From a bacterium (GTDB lineage: Bacteria; Bacillota_I; Bacilli_A; Mycoplasmatales; Mycoplasmoidaceae), in NCBI GenBank assembly GCA_017633195.1, contig JAGBPV010000027.1:1-5497 (forward strand): 5,497 nt of DNA, given 5' to 3'. Shown here piece by piece: positions 1-5,497 of this stretch. Within the stretch, counting starts at the first letter, position 1. Every line of letters begins with the position of its first letter. The notes under the pieces were generated by a model. It had not been told where the DNA came from. It saw only the letters and a list, made by a program, of their open reading frames with translations, and did no database searches. The position numbers and the translations under genes are program-made.

Positions 1-163
1 AAAATCCTAAACTAGTTTTTCCAGTTCCTGGTAAACCATAAAATAATAAATGTTTTAAAGCTTTGTTTTGTTTAATTGCAACATCACAATAAACTTTAAG
101 AATTTCAATTAAATTTTCTTGTCCAATAAATTCATTAAAGTGTTTAGGTCTAATTTCATTCAT
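1..163 (-). CDS. ruvB: Holliday junction branch migration helicase RuvB, N-terminal part
   Basis: Only the first 54 codons lie in the window; the gene runs off the left edge. RuvB is the AAA+ ATPase motor that, as hexameric rings loaded by RuvA, drives branch migration of Holliday junctions in the cytoplasm. The translation begins MNEIRPKHFNEFIGQENL, matching the family's N-terminal pattern (RP..f.efiGQ..i...L), and reaches a Walker A motif, GLPGTGKTS, at about residues 44-52. The start ATG (161-163) lies one base after the ruvA stop, so the two are probably translationally coupled. No separate Shine-Dalgarno is obvious, only A-rich sequence at the end of ruvA. Identification is firm; the rest of the protein cannot be checked here. 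Confidence 0.95.
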   Translation of the reverse strand, partial: MNEIRPKHFNEFIGQENLIEILKVYCDVAIKQNKALKHLLFYGLPGTGKTSLGF

Positions 164-164
164 T

Positions 165-830
165 TTAATTAAACTTTAATGATGAAATATTTTTAATAAT
201 ATCTGCTAAGATATCTTCAACATTAAATTCATTATATTTATTTTCATCTAACTTATTAATGCCATATTCAATTTCATCTTTACTATATCCTAATGATCTT
301 AATGAATCAATAATTTCAATAAACTTCTTCTCATCAACAATTACTTCATTACTTACTTCATTTTTTGTAAGTTCATTTTTATTAGAATTTTGATTTACTT
401 TTAATTCTTTATCATCATAACTTGATACAGAATAAAATAAATCACTTAAATTACTAATGATTACTTTTGCTACTTTTTCACTAATTCCTTTTAATGCACT
501 TAATCCTTTTAAATCCTTATTAGTTATTAATTTTGTAATTAATTCGCTATTATTGCTTAATAAATTAATTGCAGTTTTTGGACCAATTGAAGGTAATGTT
601 ATTAATTTATTAAACAACACAAAATCACTAAAATTTAAAAATCCATAAATCTGCTCAAAACTTTGACCTTTACTAGTTTCAACAACAATTTGTGAAGTAT
701 AAAACTTCATAATTTTGTTTAGTGAAACGTTTTCATTTTCTTTTGTTAAAACCTTTCTACCCATAAAATTTGTTTCTAAATAAATATAATTCTTTGCTAT
801 ATAAGTAACTTTTCCTACAATATAAATCAT
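165..830 (-). CDS. ruvA: Holliday junction DNA-binding protein RuvA
   Basis: A 221-residue protein, slightly longer than the usual ~190-200. RuvA tetramers bind Holliday junctions and recruit RuvB for branch migration. Residues 1-62 fit the N-terminal OB-fold domain (MIYIVGKVTYIAKNYIYLET...IYGFL). Two helix-hairpin-helix motifs follow, LPSIGPKTA at 79-87 and LKGISEKVAKVI at 113-124. A polar linker rich in Asn, Glu and Lys (about 135-165) leads to the C-terminal RuvB-binding domain (about 166-215, IIDSLRSLGYSKDEIEYGI). I place the start at the ATG at 828-830, because GGAGGAA lies about nine bases upstream (838-844) and family homology begins at MIY. A longer frame to 857 would place the first codons over that ribosome binding site. 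The stop at 165-167 is one base before ruvB. The gene contains no tryptophan, so it does not test the genetic code. No convincing promoter stands out upstream. Confidence 0.95.
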   Translation of the reverse strand: MIYIVGKVTYIAKNYIYLETNFMGRKVLTKENENVSLNKIMKFYTSQIVVETSKGQSFEQIYGFLNFSDFVLFNKLITLPSIGPKTAINLLSNNSELITKLITNKDLKGLSALKGISEKVAKVIISNLSDLFYSVSSYDDKELKVNQNSNKNELTKNEVSNEVIVDEKKFIEIIDSLRSLGYSKDEIEYGINKLDENKYNEFNVEDILADIIKNISSLKFN

Positions 831-857
831 CTTTTTATTCCTCCAATATCTAAACAC

Positions 858-1080
858 GATAAGAAATCAAAAATATGGTAAAAGTTATATATAATTTAAT
901 GAAATATTTAATTGGAATAAATTCTTAAAAAGTTATTACTTTTTATAAAAAAGATTTCATCATAAAAAACTTTTTTTGCTTAAAATATTAAGAATAAAAT
1001 TCATATAATTTATACATTTGCAATCTAAATAATAAGTGCTAAAAAATTATGAGTTTTAAAATTGGAAAATGTAAATGGAG
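858..1080. other. AT-rich intergenic region upstream of ruvA, no gene seen
   Basis: This stretch separates ruvA (minus strand) from the IS3-like relic (plus strand). No open frame longer than a few codons looks real. It holds the left copy of the 44-base direct repeat (861-904). It also holds an AT-rich inverted repeat TAAAAAGT/ACTTTTTA (926-933 and 938-945, four-base loop), which could be a weak terminator or chance. A TATAAT at 1004-1009 could be a -10 box for the insertion sequence but lacks a well-spaced -35. The stretch 1031-1065 may hold the left end of the insertion sequence; I could not fix a terminal inverted repeat. Confidence 0.5.
861..904 (+). repeat. Left copy of a 44-base direct repeat, probable transposase relic
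   Basis: Ungapped alignment with 5454-5497 gives 39 of 44 identical bases, in the same orientation. Mismatches are at 863, 873, 890, 892 and 903. The shared core ATGGTAAAAGTTATA is identical in both copies. At the right end the same sequence lies inside a UPF0236-like transposase pseudogene, where it reads ...KKSKLW or, shifted, VKVIQNLM. This copy is therefore probably a scrap of a second such element, stranded between the ruvA ribosome binding site and the IS3 relic. The match may continue beyond the right edge of the window. Confidence 0.65.
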
Positions 1081-1117
1081 AAAAAGTCATTAATAAGAAA
1101 GGACTTTTTGTTTTTTT
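1081..1117 (+). promoter_or_regulatory. Hairpin plus T-run covering the IS transposase ribosome binding site
   Basis: AAAAAGTC (1081-1088) pairs perfectly with GACTTTTT (1102-1109) around a 13-base loop, and a seven-T run (1111-1117) ends at the ATG. The ribosome binding site AGAAAGGA (1096-1103) lies partly in the loop and partly in the 3' arm. In RNA read in from outside, the structure would mask the site and could also terminate transcription. Protection from read-through is a known trait of insertion sequences; its use here is inferred. The gap from ribosome binding site to ATG is long, about 14 bases. Confidence 0.5.
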
Positions 1118-2310
1118 ATGTTTAAACAATTAAAATCAGATGAATGAATAGAATGATTTCAAATTTATGAAACATCAAATTTGCAAAATGTATGAATAAA
1201 ATATGCAAATTATAAGAAAATAACCAATTCAATTAAAACTTTTTTAAGTTAAAATATAAGAAATGTATAAAGAGTAATAGAAAGATGAACACACTAATAT
1301 CAATGACTGATAAAAAATCTAGTAATAAAAGAAAAATTGGAAGACCAAAAAATACACAAGACAAAATAGAAATTTGAAATGAATTAGCTGAAGATATAGG
1401 TATTGATGAGTTTTTCAAAATAATGAATGAATTAGTTGAAGAAGGAGATGAAAAAGCAATACAAAAAATTAAGGATAGAAGCGAAAAGAGTAAATTATCA
1501 TCAAGAAAAATAGCTAAGATTTTGAACCTATCAAAATCTACAATTTGTAAGATTAGAAACAATAAACCTAAAGTTATTAAAGATGATTCAAAAAGAAAAT
1601 TATTGATAAATAGAATTCATGATATTTTTATTGAACATAATTCAAAAATTGGAAGAAAACGTATTTCAGAAATCATGTTAAAAAGATTTGAATATAAGAT
1701 TTCTGATAGACAAGTTGGTAGAATTATGAATGAACTTGGGCTATTTTGTAGTATTAGAATACCAAAAAGAGATCAAAGAACTTAAAAATACAAAAGTTGA
1801 GATTAATAACTTAGTATTAAGAGATTTGATAATAAAAATCTTGAGCATCAAATAATTGTAATAGATGTAACTTATCTGCTAGAAACTTGAGATGCTAAAC
1901 AAAATCATCTTTATCCTTAAGAAACAATCAGTCACAAAACAAAAGAAATATTAGGTGCAAAATTATCAATGAATAATGATGTTAAATTAATTATTGATTA
2001 TTTTGATTCAATAAAAAATAAGGCTAAAAATGTAATAGTACATTCAGATCATGGTGTATATATCTTCAATTTTTAATGAAATACTTAAAAAACATCATTG
2101 AACTCACTCAATATCTAGAGTAAGAAATGCATTTGATAATAAAGAATTTGAATTCTGATTTAGTATTTTAACAACTAAACTAATATATAACTTAAATAGT
2201 AAAAAATGCCATTCAAAAATTTGAAAAGTGAAATTCCAAATTTCATCAATTATTACAATAATATAAGAATTCAAGAAAAATGAAAGTCTCCCCAAATATT
2301 TAATAAATAA
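1118..2310 (+). pseudogene. Decayed IS3-family transposase (orfA + orfB), frameshifted
   Basis: A cut-and-paste DDE transposase of the IS3/IS150 type, no longer functional. The first frame (1118-1252, 44 residues, MFKQLKSDEWIEWFQIYE..., three UGA=Trp) ends just after a T TTT TTA heptamer (1240-1246). A -1 slip there enters the second frame, which runs to the TAA at 1783-1785. That frame carries GRPK, a helix-turn-helix (SSRKIAKILNLSKSTICKIR) and an HTH_21-like stretch (SKIGRKRISEIM...RQVGRIMNELGLF). The integrase core follows in pieces: D1 in VIDVTY (codon 1864-1866), D2 in HSDHG (2047-2049) and E in DNKEFEFWF (2150-2152). The C-terminal piece FINYYNNIRIQEKWKSP (from 2206) is in another frame. 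Shifts occur near 1782, 1825, 2055 and 2206, with TAA stops in the core. The catalytic triad codons survive, but no continuous frame joins them. Confidence 0.88.
1240..1246 (+). promoter_or_regulatory. Candidate -1 ribosomal frameshift site between orfA and orfB
   Basis: T TTT TTA is in the zero frame of the 44-residue first frame (codons TTT 1241-1243, TTA 1244-1246) and fits the X XXY YYZ slippery rule. A -1 slip continues at AAG 1246 into KLKYKKCIKSNRK...GRPK, the transposase frame. IS3-family elements commonly make their OrfAB transposase this way, more often at A AAA AAG. Because the element is decayed elsewhere, a simple one-base loss in the T-run is an equally fair explanation. Confidence 0.35.
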
Positions 2311-2430
2311 CATTAATAATAAAATGGGGATATTTAAAAGATATCTTCTAGTTTTATTATTTTTTATAATACTAATTTCATTAAATTATACTTTTAGATT
2401 ACAAACAAATTTGATAAACTAGAACATATT

Positions 2431-2520
2431 TTTTATGTTTAAATAATTAAAATGAAATGATAGATTAAATTGTTGAAAATTTATTAGTATTGATTATCAA
2501 AAATATATTAACTGAATACA
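2431..2520 (+). pseudogene. Second, degraded copy of the IS3-like orfA start
   Basis: Bases 2431-2453 match 1114-1136 at 22 of 23 positions, including the ATG, and weaker similarity continues for about 30 bases. The translation from 2435 is MFK, stop, LKWNDRLNCWKFIS, which parallels MFKQLKSDEWIEWFQIYE of the neighbouring relic; CAA has become TAA at codon 4. The divergence suggests a related but separate element rather than a recent duplication. No ribosome binding site precedes it, and the remainder of the element is missing. Confidence 0.55.
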
Positions 2521-2616
2521 CAATTTATTAGAAAATTAGTGTCTTAAACTAAAACATTAGATTTAAATAAACAGTCTTTATTAAAATTGCATATTTTTAT
2601 TTCTAATTTTTTACCA

Positions 2617-2622
2617 TATAAT
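2617..2622 (+). promoter_or_regulatory. Candidate -10 box (TATAAT) for the two-gene module
   Basis: A perfect TATAAT lies about 110 bases before the start at 2731, preceded by no good -35 at 16-18 bases. An alternative is TTGAAA (2665-2670) with TATCAA (2687-2692), spaced 16 bases, which would put the transcript start close to the palindrome at 2699-2714. In DNA this AT-rich such boxes arise by chance, so either is tentative. Confidence 0.25.
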
Positions 2623-2670
2623 AATTGTGTTATTGCTTTTGATTTAGTCAACTACAATAATTTCTTGAAA

Positions 2671-2700
2671 TATTTCTTTTCTTTTTTATCAAAAGAAATA
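2671..2700 (+). promoter_or_regulatory. Perfect 10-bp inverted repeat in the module leader
   Basis: TATTTCTTTT (2671-2680) and AAAAGAAATA (2691-2700) are exact reverse complements around a ten-base centre, ending 30 bases before the ATG. It could be a leader hairpin or a protein-binding site. It overlaps by two bases the next palindrome (2699-2714). No T-run follows, so it is unlikely to be an intrinsic terminator on the plus strand. Confidence 0.45.
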
Positions 2701-2714
2701 ACAATAAATTGTTA
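2699..2714 (+). promoter_or_regulatory. 16-base operator-like palindrome before the module
   Basis: TAACAATAAATTGTTA is a perfect 7-bp inverted repeat with a two-base centre. It ends 16 bases before the start codon, just ahead of the purine-rich AAGAAAG (2718-2724) that is the best ribosome binding candidate. Its size and symmetry suit a dimeric repressor. No regulator gene is visible nearby, and chance palindromes are common in such DNA. Confidence 0.4.
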
Positions 2715-2730
2715 AAAAAGAAAGAAAAAT

Positions 2731-3690
2731 ATGAATAAAGAACAAAAGCAAAAAATAGCTCAAAGGATATTATTAATTGCAATCTCATTCAGCATAACAA
2801 CATCTATTGGAATTACACTTGCTACATCAAATAATGAACATACTTATATTTTTAATAGATATATAAATCAGAATAATCATACAAAAATAAATGATAAAGA
2901 AAATATAAATCTAAAGAAGCAGAAATTAAATAGAGAATTAATAAATTTATCAAATCAAAGACAAAAACATGATTTGGCAATTAGTCAAAGAGAAGTCTTT
3001 ACAAAAAATATTAATTTGAGTAAAAAATATTATCTTAAATATTTAAATTTATTAAATCAAGATTATAAAGATATTAATTTTTGATTATGTCCACAATCAG
3101 GATATAAATTAGGTCCTTTAATTCACACCAATTATGGTTATCATTATGAATTAATACCAATTCCAAAAAATACAAATCAAGATAATATTAATAACAATAA
3201 TAATCAGAATATTGTTTCAAATGCAATAGTATCACTAAATGATATAATTAGTGACTTATCAAATCTTTCAAGTCAATTATCTATTGAAAAGGATACATTA
3301 GCAGGAATTGGTGGTATTGTTTCAGGATTTTTAGGATTTTTAAGTACATTAGATCTTGGAACTACTGCAAGTGTAGCAATAGCGGTTGGTATTATTTTTG
3401 CTGGAATATGTGCAACTTTTTCATACATAATTCATTCAGTAAATAATTCGATTTCTACTATTGAAAGTAATTTAGGAAATTTACAAATTTCACTAGTTGA
3501 TTCCAAAAATTTATCACAAACACAAAACTTGATTACTATTATAGAAAATAGAATTCAAAATTCCATTAGTAATTTAGAACAATATACTTGAGTAATTGGT
3601 GTAAATAATGCTATTAATGAATTAAATAATACTTTAGATCAGCTAGAAAATGTTAATAGTCAAATTTTAACATGAAACAGTTCTCATTAA
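2731..3690 (+). CDS. Unrecognised membrane or secreted protein 1 of a two-gene module
   Basis: A 319-residue protein when UGA is read as Trp (residues 118, 287 and 315; no TGG). With the standard code it would stop falsely at 3084. Residues 13-32 (ILLIAISFSITTSIGITLAT) form a signal peptide or anchor after a Lys-rich start. Residues 55-115 are charged and probably helical. A segment with FWLCPQSGYKLGP follows, then an Asn-rich linker (about 148-160), a probable helix (162-188), a hydrophobic hairpin (about 190-207 and 212-234, rich in Gly and Ala), and C-terminal helices with heptad-like spacing (NAINELNNTLDQLENV). I do not recognise a family. Two long helical regions around one hydrophobic hairpin recall HBL/NHE/ClyA-type alpha pore-forming toxins; a surface adhesin is also possible. 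The ribosome binding site is weak (AAGAAAG). The next gene starts 17 bases downstream, so the two probably form an operon. Confidence 0.85.
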
Positions 3691-3707
3691 AATGGAGAAA
3701 TAAATTA

Positions 3708-4580
3708 ATGTTTAAATGAAAAAATATTTTTAAAAAAGATGATAAATCTAAACCAAAAAATAAAAGATGAAAAAATATGCTTCTTTGAGGTATTGGAATC
3801 TTTGGATTTACATTATCAATTTTTGGTTTATGTGCAAACAATTCTAATAATTATGTTACTGTAAATAATATTATTAGTAATACTAAAGATCAACCAATAA
3901 GTAATATTAAATCAAACAATATTAGTTCTAATGATATAAAAACTAAATTAACTAAGATTTCATTAAATCAGTCATTACTAAATTTTTATTTAGTAAATAA
4001 TGAACATGACTTAATTATCAATTATTTATATAAATCTAAACATCAATATATTAGTAGTTTTAATATTAATTACAGTTATAATTCAATAAGTCTTAATAAT
4101 GTTAATAATCAAATTAGTCAAATAATAATAAATTCTACTTATGAGTTAAATTATTTTATAAAAAATATTCAACATCAAAAAATTGCTCTTGGTGCAACAG
4201 CACTTGTTGTATCAATATTAATATGTATTATTGCATGAATAAATTTAAATCTTGCGATTTTTATTCCTATATTTCTTTTAGCAAATGTTGCAGTTAGTTG
4301 TGCAATAAGTTCTGATGTATTTGCAGCCTTTGTAGAAACTTATAATAAATTAAATGAAAATATTTATCAAAACTATATTGGTAACTTAGGTTTTTTTAGA
4401 CCATCTAATTCTAAAGATGTAATAAATGCTATTAAAAGTATTTTACCTTCTTTTGATGCATTAAAATCTCAATTGCAAATAAACAGCAGTGTTTTTGGTT
4501 CTAAAAAAATAATCAATTATACAAACAATAATATATTAGATTTACAAAATCTTCTTAGTGATTTAAGTTCTAATGATTAA
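3708..4580 (+). CDS. Unrecognised membrane or secreted protein 2 of a two-gene module
   Basis: A 290-residue protein with UGA as Trp at residues 4, 21, 27 and 177 and no TGG. With the standard code it breaks at its fourth codon. A good ribosome binding site, GGAG (3694-3697), lies ten bases before the ATG. A strongly basic N-terminus (K/R-rich, 1-22) precedes a hydrophobic segment (23-42). The Cys at 42 lies in FGLC, which is not a canonical lipobox. An Asn/Ser-rich region (43-155, probably mostly helical) leads to a hydrophobic hairpin (about 159-178 and 181-200, with P187) and a C-terminal helical region ending NNNILDLQNLLSDL. The order of parts matches the upstream protein, although pairwise identity by eye is low. 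They may be distant paralogues acting together. The function is unknown; a two-component pore-forming or surface system is my inference only. The stop lies one base from the hsdS remnant. Confidence 0.85.
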
Positions 4581-4581
4581 T

Positions 4582-4827
4582 TTATTTTTCTAATTCTTTA
4601 AATGTAAGTAATTTGTTTCTATAATACTAATATTGTTGTTTTATTAATTCAATTTCTTTCGGCAAACCTAAAAAGATTGAGTTAGTTAAATCATTGAATT
4701 GATCTAAGATATTTACAATTTCATTTTGAATTTTAATAAGTGGAAGTAGTACACTAACATTCTCTACAATATTAAGCATCATTTTAGAATTACTAATACC
4801 ATATCTTACAAATTGTTTGAAGGATTT
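4582..4827 (-). pseudogene. hsdS: Type I restriction specificity subunit (hsdS), C-terminal remnant
   Basis: The minus strand encodes about 80 residues of the end of an HsdS protein, the subunit that gives type I restriction-modification enzymes their target sequence. The recognisable parts are RYGISNSKMMLNIVENVSV, then LPLIKIQNEIVNILDQF, then GLPKEIELIKQQY and YYRNKLLTFKELEK. These fit the family's central/C-terminal conserved segments (IPLPPL.EQ..IV.ILD.F and GLPAEIELR.KQYEYYR..LL.F). An in-frame TAG (4627-4629) sits where a Glu is usual in QYEYYR. The frame closes upstream at 4828-4830, so both target-recognition domains are absent. The break lies just before the hairpins that lead the next transposase relic, so insertion of that element may have cut the gene. 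It is convergent with the membrane-protein operon and one base from its stop. Confidence 0.85.
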
Positions 4828-4852
4828 TTATTTTTGTGGGAAAGACTAATTT

Positions 4853-4881
4853 AATGACAACTAAAAAAGTTGGGAGACATT
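4853..4881 (+). repeat. First of two related hairpins before the transposase relic
   Basis: AATGACAACT (4853-4862), six A, then GTTGGGAGACATT (4869-4881). CAACT pairs with AGTTG, and the outer AATG can pair with CATT around a GGAGA bulge. It shares the core CAACTAAAAAAGTTG with the hairpin at 4914. It may mark the left end of the mobile element. Confidence 0.5.
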
Positions 4882-4913
4882 AAAATTTGTATATTTCTCT
4901 AAAAGTTATCTTA

Positions 4914-4942
4914 AATGGCAACTAAAAAAGTTGTCATTTTTT
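4914..4942 (+). terminator. Hairpin with T-tract just upstream of the transposase relic
   Basis: AATGGCAACT (4914-4923) pairs with AGTTGTCATT (4929-4938) over ten base pairs, one of them G-U, with a five-A loop and a six-T run (4937-4942). This is a textbook intrinsic terminator. Because it lies upstream of the transposase start (4978), it would stop transcription entering from the module, a plausible anti-read-through device. Confidence 0.65.
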
Positions 4943-4977
4943 ATAATTATTTTTATTTGTAGAAAGGAAAACAAAAC

Positions 4978-5497
4978 ATGGTAAATTTGCCAAATATAGA
5001 AGATGAAAATCAAAAAGTATTACGTGGGTTATTAGAGAAAAAAGATTGTGAATTATATTTGAATTTTGATAAGAAACAGTTCAAACTTGTTTCAAAAAGA
5101 AAAAAGTAAATTTTGTATCAAAATAATTCAATACATATCAATAGAAGATATTACTTTGATAGAATTGATAAAAAAATATAAGTGTTTATTAGATGAAAAA
5201 TTAAAAATAGAAAAATATCAACATATTACTAATGAAGAAAACAATATATGTTTGAAATGGTTGCTAAAAATAAAATGACTTTTAACCAAGTAAGAAAAGC
5301 ATATAGAAACGAATTTTCAACATGCACTATTCATAACTTAATTAAAAGACAAACACTATTAATGATTATACCAGTTTCATTATTAATCCTGAATTATTCC
5401 AATTTATTTTCATTGATATAGATGATACTTTTATAAATCTAAGAGTAAATAATAAAAAATCAAAATTATGGTAAAAGTTATACAGAATTTAATGAGA
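4978..5497 (+). pseudogene. UPF0236/ISLre2-like transposase relic, frameshifted, runs off the edge
   Basis: It starts with a good ribosome binding site (AGAAAGGA, 4961-4968) and ATG. The first frame (43 residues, MVNLPNIEDENQKVLRGLLE...) stops at 5107-5109. Similarity continues in the next frame from about 5066 (LIELIKKYKCLLDEKLKIEKY, then QHITNEEN). It then moves to the frame of 5257 (MVAKNKMTFNQVRKAYRNEF, then STCTIHNLIKRQT, a likely helix-turn-helix), then from about 5355 to FIFIDIDDTFINLRVNNKKSKLW, which stops at 5472, then possibly to VKVIQNLM from 5471. LLDE.L.IEKY..IT and the acidic IDIDDT...LR.NNKK segment are what I know from the UPF0236 family, called ISLre2-like or Mbov_0401-like in mollicutes. 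At least four frame changes make it inactive. The gene's continuation is outside the window. Confidence 0.72.
5454..5497 (+). repeat. Right copy of the 44-base direct repeat
   Basis: It matches 861-904 at 39 of 44 bases in the same orientation and ends exactly at the window edge, so its true length is unknown. It lies inside the UPF0236-like relic, just after the IDIDDT segment. The pair brackets the IS3 relics, the two-gene module and the hsdS remnant. Confidence 0.65.

Larger units (their letters stand above)
2311..2670. other. AT-rich spacer between the IS relic and the two-gene module
   Basis: No intact gene is visible on either strand. It includes the tail of the IS3 relic: TCCCCA and TGGGGA segments (about 2288 and 2327), and a perfect AAGATATCTT at 2337-2346. 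The stretch 2350-2375 resembles the reverse complement of 1031-1060 only loosely, so a right terminal repeat cannot be claimed. A second orfA fragment lies at 2431-2520. A TATAAT at 2617-2622 could serve the downstream operon. Confidence 0.5.

Noticed and set aside
457..648. 63-residue plus-strand open frame inside ruvA
   Set aside because: It lies wholly antisense to the well-supported ruvA gene, has no ribosome binding site, and its composition follows from the complementary strand.
831..857. Upstream extension of ruvA to an earlier start
   Set aside because: The extra nine residues overlap the GGAGG ribosome binding site and are outside the conserved start of RuvA.
926..945. AT-only hairpin as a terminator
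   Set aside because: The stem has one G-C pair per arm and no clear gene ends there; such structures are expected often in this composition.
1233..1562. 109-residue minus-strand open frame rich in Phe, Leu and Ile
   Set aside because: It is antisense to the transposase relic, whose plus-strand frame shows helix-turn-helix and GRPK motifs. The hydrophobic appearance is the usual mirror of Lys/Glu-rich, AT-rich coding.
2104..2313. 69-residue minus-strand open frame
   Set aside because: It is antisense to the C-terminal part of the IS3 transposase relic (DNKEFEFWF, FINYYNNIRIQEKW), with no independent support.
905..2730. CRISPR array, tRNA or rRNA genes
   Set aside because: No regularly spaced repeats and no cloverleaf or rRNA-like GC-richer segment could be found here or elsewhere in the window.
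3825..3840. Lipoprotein signal in the second module protein
   Set aside because: The Cys at residue 42 is preceded by FGL, which breaks the lipobox rule, so it was not called a lipoprotein.
3653..3841. 62-residue minus-strand open frame across the junction of the two module genes
   Set aside because: It is antisense to the end of the first and the start of the second membrane-protein gene, which have ribosome binding sites and consistent UGA use.

Overview
The window is very AT-rich and reads as a mollicute chromosome, most likely Spiroplasma or a close relative. Three signs point there. UGA falls at tryptophan positions in every open frame east of ruvA: seven UGA and no TGG in the two intact membrane-protein genes. 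Start sites have AGAAAGGA or GGAG-type ribosome binding sites. The mobile-element debris resembles elements common in Spiroplasma and Mycoplasma. Read with the standard code, the two best genes are cut short or disappear.

Layout. Positions 1-830 (minus strand) hold ruvA and the start of ruvB, one base apart: a housekeeping Holliday-junction operon at the edge of a scrambled region. Positions 861-904 carry a 44-base sequence that recurs, same orientation, as the last 44 bases of the window. Positions 1081-2310 are a decayed IS3-family insertion sequence. It has a leader hairpin, a short first frame, a T TTT TTA slippery heptamer into the second frame, and a DDE transposase broken by several frameshifts and stops. 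Positions 2431-2520 hold a second, more degraded copy of the same first frame. Positions 2311-2730 are otherwise non-coding but contain two consecutive inverted repeats just before the next gene.

Positions 2731-4580 are the only intact accessory genes: a two-gene operon for 319- and 290-residue membrane or secreted proteins of matching design. Each has an N-terminal hydrophobic segment, an Asn/Ser-rich helical region, a central hydrophobic hairpin and a helical C-terminus. I do not recognise their family. The layout resembles alpha-helical pore-forming toxins (HBL/NHE/ClyA-like), which is a hypothesis only.

Positions 4582-4827 (minus strand) are the C-terminal remnant of a type I restriction specificity subunit (hsdS), with an in-frame stop. 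Next come two related hairpins (4853-4881, 4914-4942), then a frameshifted UPF0236/ISLre2-like transposase relic (4978 to the window end).

Together this looks like a hot spot beside ruvAB. Insertion sequences and a restriction locus have decayed around one module whose frames stay open, which suggests that module is under selection or arrived recently.
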